Positions 44,039 to 53,005 of a stretch of DNA of 64,000 nucleotides are shown piece after piece (the stretch's first letter is position 1; the number at the start of each line of letters is the position of its first letter). Origin of the DNA: Terasakiella sp033100395 (GTDB lineage Bacteria; Pseudomonadota; Alphaproteobacteria; Rhodospirillales; Terasakiellaceae); assembly GCF_033100395.1 (NCBI RefSeq), contig NZ_JAWLVJ010000005.1, positions 141,157 through 205,156 of the forward strand, in the 5' to 3' direction. Both the position numbers and the translations under genes were made by a program. The notes under the pieces are model-generated. The model saw only the letters and a list, made by a program, of their open reading frames with translations. It did no database searches and had not been told where the DNA came from.

Positions 44039-44824
44039 ATGATGGCCACCTTAACAAGATTACGTGTTTTGCCCGTAACCATCTTTGTTGCGTTCTTTTT
44101 ACTGACGTTTAAAATTGGCTCCATCTGGACAGGGGTCGGCGACTGGATGGACGGTGTGTCCGTAACCCAGGCCGAAGCGGAACAGGCAGAAGGCGCGCTG
44201 CGTCCGAAATCTGCAAAAGAAATTCTGGAAAAACGTCATCCTTCACCGCCCAAGGTGTTTGAACTGGCACAGGCCAATACGGATGAATTAAGTGAAGAAG
44301 AAAAAGCCGCCATTGCGGAAGAAGAAGCTGCGATTGAAGCAGAAGAAGCGGCTGAAGCTGCTGACGAAAGCTTCTCTGATGATCCGACATTCTATACGCA
44401 AGCTGAAGTGGATCTGCTGCAAAAACTGGCAGAACGTCGTGAAGAGATTGAGGCCCAGGCCCGTGAACTGGATGTGCGCGAGAATCTTTTAAAGGCAGCC
44501 GAAGCGCGGATTGATAAAAAAGTACAATCGCTGAAAGCCCTGCAACGCACCATTGAAGACAGCATGGTCAAATATGATGAAGAACAGGAAGCCAAGCTTG
44601 TCAGTCTGGTTAAAATTTATGAAAATATGAAGCCGAAGGATGCGGGACGAATCTTTGAAGAACTTGAGATGAACGTCCTTTTGGAAGTGGCTGAAAAAAT
44701 GAATAAACGTCGCCTTGCACCGATTTTGGCAAAAATGGCACCGAAAAAAGCACGTGACGTGACTGAAGAATTGTTCCGTTTACGCAGTTTGCCCAAGCCG
44801 GGAGAACTCGCAGTTGGACAATAA
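44039..44824 (+). CDS. MotE-like flagellar chaperone (MgtE N-terminal-like)
   Basis: 261 residues. One N-terminal membrane segment or signal (VLPVTIFVAFFLLTF), an acidic Glu/Ala-rich linker (residues about 85-120), a coiled coil with LQKLAERREEIEAQARELDVRENLL, and a C-terminal domain with VKIYENMKPKDAGRIFEELEMNVLLEVAEKM and PKKARDVTEELF, the MgtE_N-like fold of MotE. In Sinorhizobium MotE is the periplasmic chaperone of MotC. AGGAG precedes the tandem ATG. It fits with the two MotB-like genes downstream. Confidence 0.82.
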   Translation: MMATLTRLRVLPVTIFVAFFLLTFKIGSIWTGVGDWMDGVSVTQAEAEQAEGALRPKSAKEILEKRHPSPPKVFELAQANTDELSEEEKAAIAEEEAAIEAEEAAEAADESFSDDPTFYTQAEVDLLQKLAERREEIEAQARELDVRENLLKAAEARIDKKVQSLKALQRTIEDSMVKYDEEQEAKLVSLVKIYENMKPKDAGRIFEELEMNVLLEVAEKMNKRRLAPILAKMAPKKARDVTEELFRLRSLPKPGELAVGQ

Positions 44825-44999
44825 GTACGAAAAGTAAGCGTGATTCAAAAAAAAATGCACTAAGGCGTTGGTTTCTCTTTTAAAAGGCTTGCGTCCTGCG
44901 CTATGCTCAAGTACTAAATTTATATAGGCCTTTTTGAAGTTGCCACTTTTTAAAGGTCTCGCCGATTAAAAAATATTTCTTCTGGGAGTGGAGTTCTAA

Positions 45000-45386
45000 A
45001 TGGCTGTCGATCCTAATATGCCCATCCTGATCGTGGATGACTATAAAACAATGTTGCGTATCATCCGCAACCTTCTTCGCCAGTTGGGTTTCACCAACAT
45101 CGATGAAGCAACAGATGGTAGCCAGGCTTTGCAAAAGCTTCGCCAAGCAAACTTCGATCTGATCATTTCAGACTGGAACATGGAGCCAATGACTGGTCTT
45201 CAGTTGCTGCGTGAAGTACGTGCGGATGCCAAGCTGAAACACATTCCGTTCATTATGGTGACTGCGGAAAGTAAATCTGAAAACGTTATTGCGGCGAAAG
45301 AAGCCGGTGTATCCAACTACATCGTGAAGCCGTTTAACGCAGAAACGCTTAAAGGCAAGATGGTCAGTGTAATCGGTGACTTCTAA
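45000..45386 (+). CDS. cheY: Chemotaxis response regulator CheY
   Basis: 128 residues, a single receiver domain. Acidic pocket Asp13 and Asp14, phosphorylation site Asp58 (SDWNMEP), Thr88 and Lys110, with Tyr107 at the switch position. SDWNMEPMTG matches chemotaxis CheY closely. CheY-P binds FliM (present here) to change rotor direction. It has a 175-base gap upstream with no gene seen, so it may have its own promoter. CheZ follows 41 bases downstream. Confidence 0.95.
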   Translation: MAVDPNMPILIVDDYKTMLRIIRNLLRQLGFTNIDEATDGSQALQKLRQANFDLIISDWNMEPMTGLQLLREVRADAKLKHIPFIMVTAESKSENVIAAKEAGVSNYIVKPFNAETLKGKMVSVIGDF

Positions 45387-45427
45387 GTTTTCCGACATCT
45401 AACGTTTTTTGAACTCGGGGAGCTTTC

Positions 45428-46090
45428 ATGTCAGCGAATACCAAGGTTGATCCGGACTTGACGGCGCGATTGGATGAATTGCGCGATACTTATGGCGATA
45501 CTGTCAAAGTAGAAGATGTTGTGGATGTGGTGGATAGCCTCATGTCTACAATGAAGGGGGATGTCACCTCGGCTGATATGGAGCTCTATACCGAGCTTGA
45601 ATCACTTGCCACCTATATTCATTCTGCCAAGGCAGAGATCGCGCAGTTACGTCCTGATGATGTGAAAGATAAATATCTCACATCCGCCAGTGACGAACTG
45701 GATGCGATTGTTGAAGCCACAGCGGATGCGACAAACAGCATCATGGATGCAACCGAACTGGTTGAGAATGTGATGGGTGAGGTGGAGCAGGAAGTCAGCG
45801 ACAAGCTGATGGAGGCCACCACCAAAATTTATGAAGCCTGTACCTTTCAGGACATTACCGGACAGCGCATTACCAAGGTTGTAACAGCCTTGCAGCATAT
45901 CGAAGAAAAAATCGATGCGCTGGTGGATGCGTTTGGTTCTGAGATTGAAAAGTTCAAGGCAGAGAATCCTGAGCCTGAAGACGACGGTCCAAAAGAAATC
46001 ACAGATGAAGATTTGCTTGAAGGCCCACAACTGGACGGTCAGGGCAAAAGTCAGGAAGATATTGACGCACTGTTAGCCAGTTTCGATTAA
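45428..46090 (+). CDS. cheZ: Chemotaxis phosphatase CheZ
   Basis: 220 residues, mostly one long helical hairpin. The catalytic stretch CTFQDITGQRI contains Asp142 and Gln146, the counterparts of Asp143 and Gln147 in E. coli. The final residues, SQEDIDALLASFD, resemble both the CheY-binding tail of CheZ and the CheY-binding motif of FliM. CheZ removes phosphate from CheY-P. It is co-transcribed with cheY. CheZ is less common in alphaproteobacteria but known in Rhodospirillales. Confidence 0.9.
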   Translation: MSANTKVDPDLTARLDELRDTYGDTVKVEDVVDVVDSLMSTMKGDVTSADMELYTELESLATYIHSAKAEIAQLRPDDVKDKYLTSASDELDAIVEATADATNSIMDATELVENVMGEVEQEVSDKLMEATTKIYEACTFQDITGQRITKVVTALQHIEEKIDALVDAFGSEIEKFKAENPEPEDDGPKEITDEDLLEGPQLDGQGKSQEDIDALLASFD

Positions 46091-46106
46091 CAACAGTTAA
46101 AAAGCG

Positions 46107-47033
46107 ATGGACCGGATTCAGGTAGACTTTGGCGGGGGGGATAGACCCGCGAGTGACCCCAGTCGCACGATTACGCTTTTTTTGTCGCTTTATCTTCTCA
46201 TCCTTGCTTTCTTTATTTTGCTCGTCAGCATTTCTTCCACCGAAGAAGTGAAATCCAAAGCGTTGATGGAAAGTTTGTCATCGACCTTTTCCTCTGTCTT
46301 GCCTCCGCGTATGGACCTGCGTGATTTCAACGCAACCACAGGGGAGTTTCTGGCGGCTGATGAATTCCAAAGACAGGTCACGGGATTATTTTCCACCGTC
46401 ATCGGTGTGGTGAAGGTGGAGGCCATTCAACCCGGCCGCCTGATGCGCGTGGAACTAGACGCTAATGGTTTGTTTGAATTGGAAAAGGCGGTGGTGCGCG
46501 AAGGTCAGGCTGGCTTTGTTGACCGCCTTGTTGCTGCCCTTAGTGCTAATCCCCCAGGTCTTCGTTTTGAAATGGAATTTGTTGTTTCCACCCCCTGGTC
46601 AGAAGATATGACCCTGCCGGATAAACAAGACCTGGCGATTGAACGCGCAGGTGCTTTTGCCCGGGAACTGTTAACGCGGGGTGCCCCACCGGGCACAGTG
46701 TCCATCGGTTTAAAAGGTGGCGACAACACGACGGTGGAAATCTGGTTCCATATCCGGGGGCTGGAAGAAAACCGTATCCGATTTGAAGAATCTCCTTTGA
46801 TCAAGGTCGAAAAGCCAAAGTCTGTGGCTCCAGTTCAGGCTACCCCTGCACCCGTGACCCTAAGCCCGAATGTACCATCCTCTTCAGCCGTCAGCGTGCC
46901 GCTTCCAAGTTTGGAACCGACCGCGCCTGTTGAGCCTGCACCGTTGGTTCAGCCCACACCTGCACCTGCGGATAATGCACCACTTTCCTTACAGCCACCG
47001 CGTCTTCTTCAGCAAGGAGGCGGCAATGATTAA
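46107..47033 (+). CDS. MotB-like inner-membrane protein (copy 1)
   Basis: 308 residues. One N-terminal membrane segment (TITLFLSLYLLILAFFILLV) with a MotB-type SISSTEEVKSKALMESLSSTF junction, then a diverged OmpA-like periplasmic region (RLMRVELDANGLFELE; AIERAGAFARELLTRG) and a Pro/Ala/Val-rich tail from about residue 235. The usual peptidoglycan-binding Asp/Arg pair is not clear, so it may not anchor to the wall like true MotB. It overlaps the next MotB-like gene by 8 bases. A motA is not visible in the window. Confidence 0.72.
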   Translation: MDRIQVDFGGGDRPASDPSRTITLFLSLYLLILAFFILLVSISSTEEVKSKALMESLSSTFSSVLPPRMDLRDFNATTGEFLAADEFQRQVTGLFSTVIGVVKVEAIQPGRLMRVELDANGLFELEKAVVREGQAGFVDRLVAALSANPPGLRFEMEFVVSTPWSEDMTLPDKQDLAIERAGAFARELLTRGAPPGTVSIGLKGGDNTTVEIWFHIRGLEENRIRFEESPLIKVEKPKSVAPVQATPAPVTLSPNVPSSSAVSVPLPSLEPTAPVEPAPLVQPTPAPADNAPLSLQPPRLLQQGGGND

Positions 47034-47757
47034 TTCTGGTCGTCAGGTTGGCATGACCCGTTTTGCAATGGGGAAGAATGAAGGGAAAAAGGGTGCCTGG
47101 ATGGTGACCTTTACCGATCTGGTCTCCCTGATGCTGACCTTTTTTGTCATGCTGTTTTCCATGGCGACGGTGCAGATTGACAAATGGGATGCCATCACGG
47201 ATTCACTGTCCACAACCCTGAACCCGAAAAAGACGGAAACGGTGGCAACCGCGACGGCGGATTACAATATTTCCACCGTTTTCAGACAGCGTGCCATTAA
47301 TCTGGAATATCTCCAGGCCGTTCTGGCGGAAAAAGTCGATAAAGATGAAGTGCTGGGACGTTCCATGATCCAGTTACTGGATGATCGATTGCTGATTTCA
47401 CTGCCGGGTGATTTGCTTTTTACCCGTGGTAGCAAGAACTTGAGTACGCGTGCCAACGATACCATGTTAAAAATTGGCGATGTTTTACGACATGTTAGTA
47501 ATCAGATTGTTATAACTGGACATACGGATCCTGAACCGGCATCGGGTCAGGATTATGCGTCGAACTGGGAATTATCACTTTTTAGGGCCATTGCGGTGGG
47601 AAATGCGTTAAGAAAGTCTGGCTTCACACAAGAATTCTTGGCATATGGTTATGGAGATAGCGGTTATGCGCAATTACCTGCTATTCCAGAAGAAAAAAAG
47701 AATGCATTGGCGCGCCGGGTCGATATTATGGTTCTGCAAACCGGGGTGTTAAAATGA
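47026..47757 (+). CDS. MotB-like OmpA-family motor protein (copy 2)
   Basis: 243 residues from the ATG at 47026 (AAGGAGG ribosome site). Membrane segment WMVTFTDLVSLMLTFFVMLFSM with Asp in TDL, resembling the stator helix of MotB-type proteins (family knowledge: in MotB the Asp conducts protons). The C-terminal OmpA domain shows IVITGHTDPEPASGQDYASNWELSLFRAIAVGNAL and YGYGDSGYAQLP, with the expected peptidoglycan-contact Asp and Arg region. It overlaps copy 1 by 8 bases. With the MotE-like protein it suggests an unusual or dual stator set. Confidence 0.85.
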   Translation: MINSGRQVGMTRFAMGKNEGKKGAWMVTFTDLVSLMLTFFVMLFSMATVQIDKWDAITDSLSTTLNPKKTETVATATADYNISTVFRQRAINLEYLQAVLAEKVDKDEVLGRSMIQLLDDRLLISLPGDLLFTRGSKNLSTRANDTMLKIGDVLRHVSNQIVITGHTDPEPASGQDYASNWELSLFRAIAVGNALRKSGFTQEFLAYGYGDSGYAQLPAIPEEKKNALARRVDIMVLQTGVLK

Positions 47758-47779
47758 TGAGGGGAGATAAGCGGTCCGC

Positions 47780-50700
47780 ATGATGATGCGCGCAATCATA
47801 GGCTTGATGATCTTTATGATCGGCATGTTTGCTGTTGAAGCGGCATGGGCCGAACGTATTGCCGTGCGCGCAGGTGGTCACCCCGGCTATGGCAGGATTG
47901 TATTTAAATGGTCTATCCCCGTGCGTTATACCGCTGAAATTCAAAACGGTGTTCTCAATATCACGTTGGGTGAACCTGCTGAAACCTCTTACAACGAAGT
48001 TCGTAACAACCTTAAAAAATATGTTCGTGGTGTGCGCCCCAGTAATGGCGGACGCAATATCGCGATTGACCTGACCGATGGCGACTATGGGGTTCGTAGT
48101 TTCTATAGCGGCAGTTATCTTGTGGTGGATATCGTTGGGGAGCCTGCGCCAAAAGCGGCTGTGGCCCCCGCGCCAGCCCCTGCTCCTGCTCCTGCACCCA
48201 CGCCCGCGCCTGTTCCCGCTCCGGCTCCCGCACCGGTTCAGCAGGCGGCCCCAGCGCCAGCTCCTGCCCCTGTGGCGTCAGCCCCGGTTCAACAGGTTGC
48301 TGCCGTTCAGGCACAAGCAGCCGTTATTCCGCAAAACGGCCCGACCATTCGTGTGCGCAAAGGGGAGAAGGGAACTTATACCCGGATCGTTTTTGACTGG
48401 ACGAAGAAGATCAATTATTCCATTGGCGATTATGAGCAAAAGACCATCGTCAATTTTGCCGAACCTGCCAAATATAACTTTGCTGCTGCCCAGCGCAATC
48501 TGAGCGGTCAGGTCCGTGGCCTGCGCCAAAATGGCAATGCGGTGGAATTGACGGTAACACCCGGTTCACGCATCAAGCATTTTTATGTGGGCACCAAGAT
48601 CGTGGTGGATGTCTATCGTGATCGATTGGCACAAAAACCAGCTGCTCCGGCTGCGGCACCTGCGCCAACACAGGTTGCGCAAGCGCCCGCACCCGCACCG
48701 ACGCCAGCACCTGCGCCTGCTCCGGTTGTTGCACAGTCTGCACCTGCACCTGCCGCAAATGAACCACCTAAACCCAAAGCGGCCCCTGTTGCACAGGTAT
48801 CACAACCTGAAGCCCTGCCGCAGCCCCAAGTCGCAGAAACACCTGCGCAGACCGGACCCAATGCCGCCGGGCTTGCGGGTGCATTCTCTCTGCGCTTTGA
48901 GTTTGGGGAACCTGTTGCGGCTGCGGCCTTTAGACGCAGTGGGGCGGTCTGGCTGGTCTTTGACAAACAGACTAATCAGGATGTTCAGGCCCTGGCCCAA
49001 AGTGCGGGCGGCGGCATTACCGGGATTGAACAGTTAAATATTCCACGTGCGACGGTTTTGCGTATTGAAACGGCGGAAGGGTTTAACCCGCGCCCGAAAC
49101 GCGAAGGTCTCGCCTGGATTTTTGAATTTGGCAAGTTGCCACTTGTGGCCTCTCAGGAAATTAGTATCGAAGCCCAGCCGTTCTCCCCCGCAGGTGCGCG
49201 TCTGTTCCTGCCAGTTCAGGAAGCGGGCTTGGCGGTACCGTTTCAGGACCCGATTGTGGGTGACAACGTAGTGGTTGTTCCTGTGATCCCGCTGGGGCAT
49301 GGGGTGAATACACCGCGCAGCTATCCACAGTTTGATGTATTGGCAAGTTCGCAAGGCACAGCCTATGTACCGAAAGCAGATGACTTGCGTATCCGTACCC
49401 TGAAGACCGGGATTGAAATGACAGCATCCAGTAGTCTGAAACTGTCTGATACGGGCAAAAAGGCGGTGGCTTCTGCCAAGATCGGGGGCTTGCGTGGCAT
49501 TTCGCGTATGTTCGATTTCGACAAATGGAAAGTCGGCGAACTGGATGAATATCGCAAGAACCGACAGGATATGGAAAAAGCGGTGGCGGGATTGCGCGGT
49601 CCACGTCGTGAAATCGCCCGTTTGAACTTGGCACGTTTCTATGTCTCTCACGCGATGGGACCAGAAGCCCTTGGTGTCTTGAATGTGATGGCAAAGGCTG
49701 ACCCGGAAAAACGCCAGGATGCGGAATTTATGGCGTTGCGTGGGGTGGCAAACTTCACCATGGGCCGTTTGAAAGAAGCTGAAGAAGATTTCGATAATAA
49801 CGAAGTCGATGCAAAGGATGAAGGTGAATTTTGGAAAGCCGCCCTGCAGGCTGCAAATGGTAATCTGACAGAAGTCGCCCCGGACTTGAAACGTCTGGCG
49901 GGTGTCATTCGTCCTTATCCGCCACGCTTGAAATTTCCGCTGGGTATATTGTTGACAGAATCAGCCCTTTCCATTGGCGATGTGCGTCAGGCCGAAGATT
50001 ATTTGGAAGTTCTGGAAGCCGAAGGATTGGGCAATCGCCAAGCCGATGCGGTGAAATATCTGCGCGGCCGCACGAAAGAGATCAGCGGTGACCCGGATGG
50101 TGCGGTTGTTGTTTATGAAGAAGTGGAAAACGGCAATCACCGTCCATCGCGCGCGAAAGCGTCGCTCGCTAAAGCAGAACTGCTTTTGAAGCATGAGCGT
50201 ATCAGCGATAAAGAAATGATCGAAGCGCTTGAAAAACTGCGCTTTGCCTGGCGGGGCGATGACTTTGAATTCAACCTGCTGCGTCGCCTGGGTGATATGT
50301 ATGTGAAGGTCGGAAATTATCGCGACGGTTTGCGCACACTTCGACAAGCTGCGACCTATTTCCGTAAACATCCAGAATCAGAAGCCGTTACCCAGGAAAT
50401 GATTCGCATCTTCGAGGAACTTTACCTCGCAGGCAAGGCAGATGACTTGCCGCCTGTTACAGCCATTGCGCTTTATGATGAATTCCGTGAACTGACACCT
50501 GCGGGCGAAAAAGGTGATGAGATGATCCGGAAATTGGCGGATCGTCTGGCAGCGGTTGACCTGCTGCGCGAAGCTGCAGAACTGCTGGAAAACCAGGTTC
50601 AGTTCCGCCTGAGCGGACAGAAGAAGGCACAGGTGGGGACGCGACTGGCTGTGGTCTATCTGGCTGCGGGTAAGCCGAAGCGTGCCATTCGCGCGTTGAA

Positions 50701-51223
50701 GAAATCGGCACAACCCAACATGACCGAAGAACATATTATCATCCGCCGTCATCTGGAAGCTCGCGCCATGATTGATATGGGTCAGACGACCCAGGCACTG
50801 ACCATGCTGGATAATCTGGAAGACGAAACGGTAGCCGCTGATATGCTGCGCAGTGAGGTTTACTGGAATGCCAGTGACTGGCGCAATGCCAGTGCGGTCT
50901 TGAAACGTCTGGCGTCTGCCAAGGGGGCACGTCGCAACAAGCCGCTGAACGAGGAACAGGCCCGTCTGATTCTGAACCTGGCGGTGGCTTATACACTGGG
51001 CAGTAACGAACGCGGCGTGGGCCGGGTACGTACCGATTATGGTGGGGCGATGGAACAGACGTCCTTGCGTGATGCCTTCCGTCTGATTGCGTCACGGGAA
51101 AATGCCGGGATGCTTGACCCGCGCACCATTAATCAGTTGATCAAGCCTGCTGAGAATTTCACCACCTTTATGACTGAATATCAGGAACGTCTGAAGGCGG
51201 GTGAATTGAGTGCGATTAACTAG
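47780..51223 (+). CDS. Large periplasmic TPR protein with two N-terminal beta modules
   Basis: 1147 residues. Signal peptide, residues 1-24 (AIIGLMIFMIGMFAVEAAWA). Two homologous modules (about 25-120 and 190-290: GRIVFKWSIPVRY, TRIVFDWTKKINY) resemble AMIN-type domains that bind wall or secretin; Ala/Pro-rich linkers follow each. Residues about 570-1080 are TPR-like helices (KEAEEDFDNNEVDAKDEGEFWKAALQ and others). It lies 22 bases after the MotB-like pair. A scaffold for the stator or the flagellar base at the peptidoglycan is plausible but unproven. The linker sequence is repetitive. Confidence 0.7.
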   Translation: MMMRAIIGLMIFMIGMFAVEAAWAERIAVRAGGHPGYGRIVFKWSIPVRYTAEIQNGVLNITLGEPAETSYNEVRNNLKKYVRGVRPSNGGRNIAIDLTDGDYGVRSFYSGSYLVVDIVGEPAPKAAVAPAPAPAPAPAPTPAPVPAPAPAPVQQAAPAPAPAPVASAPVQQVAAVQAQAAVIPQNGPTIRVRKGEKGTYTRIVFDWTKKINYSIGDYEQKTIVNFAEPAKYNFAAAQRNLSGQVRGLRQNGNAVELTVTPGSRIKHFYVGTKIVVDVYRDRLAQKPAAPAAAPAPTQVAQAPAPAPTPAPAPAPVVAQSAPAPAANEPPKPKAAPVAQVSQPEALPQPQVAETPAQTGPNAAGLAGAFSLRFEFGEPVAAAAFRRSGAVWLVFDKQTNQDVQALAQSAGGGITGIEQLNIPRATVLRIETAEGFNPRPKREGLAWIFEFGKLPLVASQEISIEAQPFSPAGARLFLPVQEAGLAVPFQDPIVGDNVVVVPVIPLGHGVNTPRSYPQFDVLASSQGTAYVPKADDLRIRTLKTGIEMTASSSLKLSDTGKKAVASAKIGGLRGISRMFDFDKWKVGELDEYRKNRQDMEKAVAGLRGPRREIARLNLARFYVSHAMGPEALGVLNVMAKADPEKRQDAEFMALRGVANFTMGRLKEAEEDFDNNEVDAKDEGEFWKAALQAANGNLTEVAPDLKRLAGVIRPYPPRLKFPLGILLTESALSIGDVRQAEDYLEVLEAEGLGNRQADAVKYLRGRTKEISGDPDGAVVVYEEVENGNHRPSRAKASLAKAELLLKHERISDKEMIEALEKLRFAWRGDDFEFNLLRRLGDMYVKVGNYRDGLRTLRQAATYFRKHPESEAVTQEMIRIFEELYLAGKADDLPPVTAIALYDEFRELTPAGEKGDEMIRKLADRLAAVDLLREAAELLENQVQFRLSGQKKAQVGTRLAVVYLAAGKPKRAIRALKKSAQPNMTEEHIIIRRHLEARAMIDMGQTTQALTMLDNLEDETVAADMLRSEVYWNASDWRNASAVLKRLASAKGARRNKPLNEEQARLILNLAVAYTLGSNERGVGRVRTDYGGAMEQTSLRDAFRLIASRENAGMLDPRTINQLIKPAENFTTFMTEYQERLKAGELSAIN

Positions 51224-51403
51224 GTGTTGAGCCAAGCTAGAGCGTAAGTTGACATCCAAAACCTGACTGAGCCGACAAAAAAATGTCATAAATTTGAAAA
51301 TTTAACTTGAGTTTCACCTGAAACTACGGCATTTCATGTCGCCTTGTCCGCAAGGGAAGTGTTTTTGCGGATCATCTGTCTACTGGTTTGGAAAGGGGTG
51401 AGT

Positions 51404-51892
51404 ATGCCCAAGACTGCTGCTCTTGCCGAACTGGGGATGGACTCGGATGTTCAGCCGAGCGAAACCCAGGTCCGCGAAAAAGAAATGCCCAAGAACGGTT
51501 ATACCGTGATTGAGAACAATAAAGATTACTTCATCGAACGTAATGGTGTTCGTTATGCAGGTACCCATCTGCTGATTGATTTATGGGGTGCCAGCAAGCT
51601 GGACGACATTGATCTCATCGAACGTACCTTGCGTATGGGTGCTGATGCCGCAGGGGCAACGATCTTGCATTGTCATCTGCACCATTTTGAACCAAACGGC
51701 GGGGTGTCCGGCGTGCTGGTTCTGGCGGAATCTCACATCAGCATTCACACATGGCCTGAAGCTTCCTATGCAGCTTTGGATGTGTTTATGTGTGGCGATT
51801 GTGACCCCCATAAAGCAGTTCCTTTCCTGCAGGAAGCGTTTGGTCCGGATCGCATTGATGTGGACGAACAACTGCGTGGCAAAGACGTATGA
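51404..51892 (+). CDS. speD: S-adenosylmethionine decarboxylase proenzyme
   Basis: 162 residues from the ATG at 51404 (AAAGGGG ribosome site); the longer frame from 51344 is less likely. The self-cleaving motif LAESHISIHTWPE is present, with the pyruvoyl-forming Ser110 after Glu109, and the FMCGDCDP segment follows. It makes decarboxylated SAM for spermidine synthase, which overlaps it by 4 bases. N-terminus is somewhat longer than the bacterial norm of about 120-130 residues. A housekeeping polyamine pair placed between flagellar operons. Confidence 0.92.
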   Translation: MPKTAALAELGMDSDVQPSETQVREKEMPKNGYTVIENNKDYFIERNGVRYAGTHLLIDLWGASKLDDIDLIERTLRMGADAAGATILHCHLHHFEPNGGVSGVLVLAESHISIHTWPEASYAALDVFMCGDCDPHKAVPFLQEAFGPDRIDVDEQLRGKDV

Positions 51893-52734
51893 CCCGCTGG
51901 GTAGGTGAAACGCTGTATGATAGCTATCAACAGCGCTTCAGAGCGGACAATATCCTCTTTGAAGAAAAGACCGAACATCAGGACCTGATCATTTTTGAAA
52001 ATGATTATTTTGGCCGCGTGATGGCCCTTGATGGTGTGATCCAGACAACGGACCGTGACGAATTTATCTATCATGAAATGATTTCCCACGTGCCGATCCT
52101 GGCCCATGGCGCTGCCAGGAAAGTGCTGATCATCGGTGGCGGTGACGGTGGTGTGCTGCGCGAAGTGCTGCGCCATGAAGATGTTGACTGCACCATGGTG
52201 GAAATTGATGCTTCTGTTGTGGAAATGTCGAAAAAATATTTCCCCGATCACAGCGCGGGCGCATTTGAAAATCCACGCTGCAATCTGGTGATTGCCGATG
52301 GTCTGAAGTTTGTGAAAGAAACAACTGATCGCTTTGACGTGATCATTGTGGATTCCACCGACCCGATCGGTCCGGGGGAAGTTCTCTTTACCTCTGACTT
52401 CTATCGTGACTGTCAGGCGTGTCTGACGGAAAAAGGTATTCTGGTGACGCAGAATGGTGTGCCATTTTTCCAGGCAGACGAAGTGACAACTACTCAAGAT
52501 CGCATGTCCCCGCACTTTAAAGATATGTCTTTTTATGTGGTGGCGGTGCCGACTTATATCGGTGGTTTCATGACACTGGCTTGGGCGTCAAACGATCCGG
52601 CCATGCGTGTACAGTCTGTGGATGTGATCGAAGAACGTTTCAACAAAGCGGGCTTTGATACAAATTATTACACACCGGGTGTGCATGTCGGGGCATTTTC
52701 ATTGCCGCGCTATATCCAGAAACTGCTGAAATAA
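51889..52734 (+). CDS. speE: Spermidine synthase
   Basis: 281 residues. The aminopropyltransferase motifs are clear: DEFIYHEMISHVPILAHG, VLIIGGGDGGVLREVLRHE (binding decarboxylated SAM), MVEIDASVVEMSKKYFP, and VDSTDPIGPGEVLFT, in which the Asp pair acts in catalysis. It transfers the aminopropyl group to putrescine. Translation is coupled to speD by the ATGA overlap. Typical length. Confidence 0.95.
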   Translation: MTRWVGETLYDSYQQRFRADNILFEEKTEHQDLIIFENDYFGRVMALDGVIQTTDRDEFIYHEMISHVPILAHGAARKVLIIGGGDGGVLREVLRHEDVDCTMVEIDASVVEMSKKYFPDHSAGAFENPRCNLVIADGLKFVKETTDRFDVIIVDSTDPIGPGEVLFTSDFYRDCQACLTEKGILVTQNGVPFFQADEVTTTQDRMSPHFKDMSFYVVAVPTYIGGFMTLAWASNDPAMRVQSVDVIEERFNKAGFDTNYYTPGVHVGAFSLPRYIQKLLK

Positions 52735-52769
52735 TGAGAGCGTATCGTGCCAAGTTGAATTCATTTCAT

Positions 52770-52864
52770 GCCCTATAAAGTTCTTTCAGGTTAGGAAACT
52801 TGCACAGAGCGATGCGGGGCATCGGTCAAGCATTTTGACGCGGCATGAAAGAACTTTATAGGGC
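52770..52864. repeat. Branched inverted-repeat element A
   Basis: 19-bp perfect inverted repeats (52770-52788 and 52846-52864) enclose two inner hairpins: CGATGC/GCATCG (52810-52824) and GTCAA/TTGAC (52825-52839). The transcript would form a three-way junction. No ORF is supported. It lies after speE and before element B. Could be a palindromic mobile element or an RNA. Confidence 0.75.
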
Positions 52865-52872
52865 ACCGAAGG

Positions 52873-52968
52873 CGACCAATATAAGAGATGTGGAGGGCGG
52901 CACCTTCCATTTGCGGTGAGAAACACCGCTGCATGCAAGGTTTCTACCCACAGCTCTTGTATTGGTCG
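52873..52968. repeat. Branched inverted-repeat element B
   Basis: 15-bp arms CGACCAATATAAGAG (52873-52887) and its partner (52954-52968), with one G-U pair, extended inward by a 5-bp stem after a mismatch. An inner hairpin GCGGTG/CACCGC (52913-52929) and weak CCTT/AAGG pairing add branches. The gap 52735-53005 holds elements A and B and no gene. Confidence 0.7.
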
Positions 52969-53005
52969 TGAAAGTGAATGCACCTTGGCGCGACACGCTC
53001 TGTTT

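Noticed and set aside
48130..48790. Ala/Pro-coding low-complexity DNA in the large TPR protein as a CRISPR or tandem-repeat array
   Set aside because: The pattern is short irregular codon repeats of a Pro/Ala linker in frame, not regular direct repeats with spacers. No CRISPR array was seen in the window.
51224..51403. AGAGCGTAA at 51239 and AGAGCGTA at 52738 as copies of the flgF/G/H leader motif
   Set aside because: They share only the first 6-8 bases and are not next to ribosome sites.
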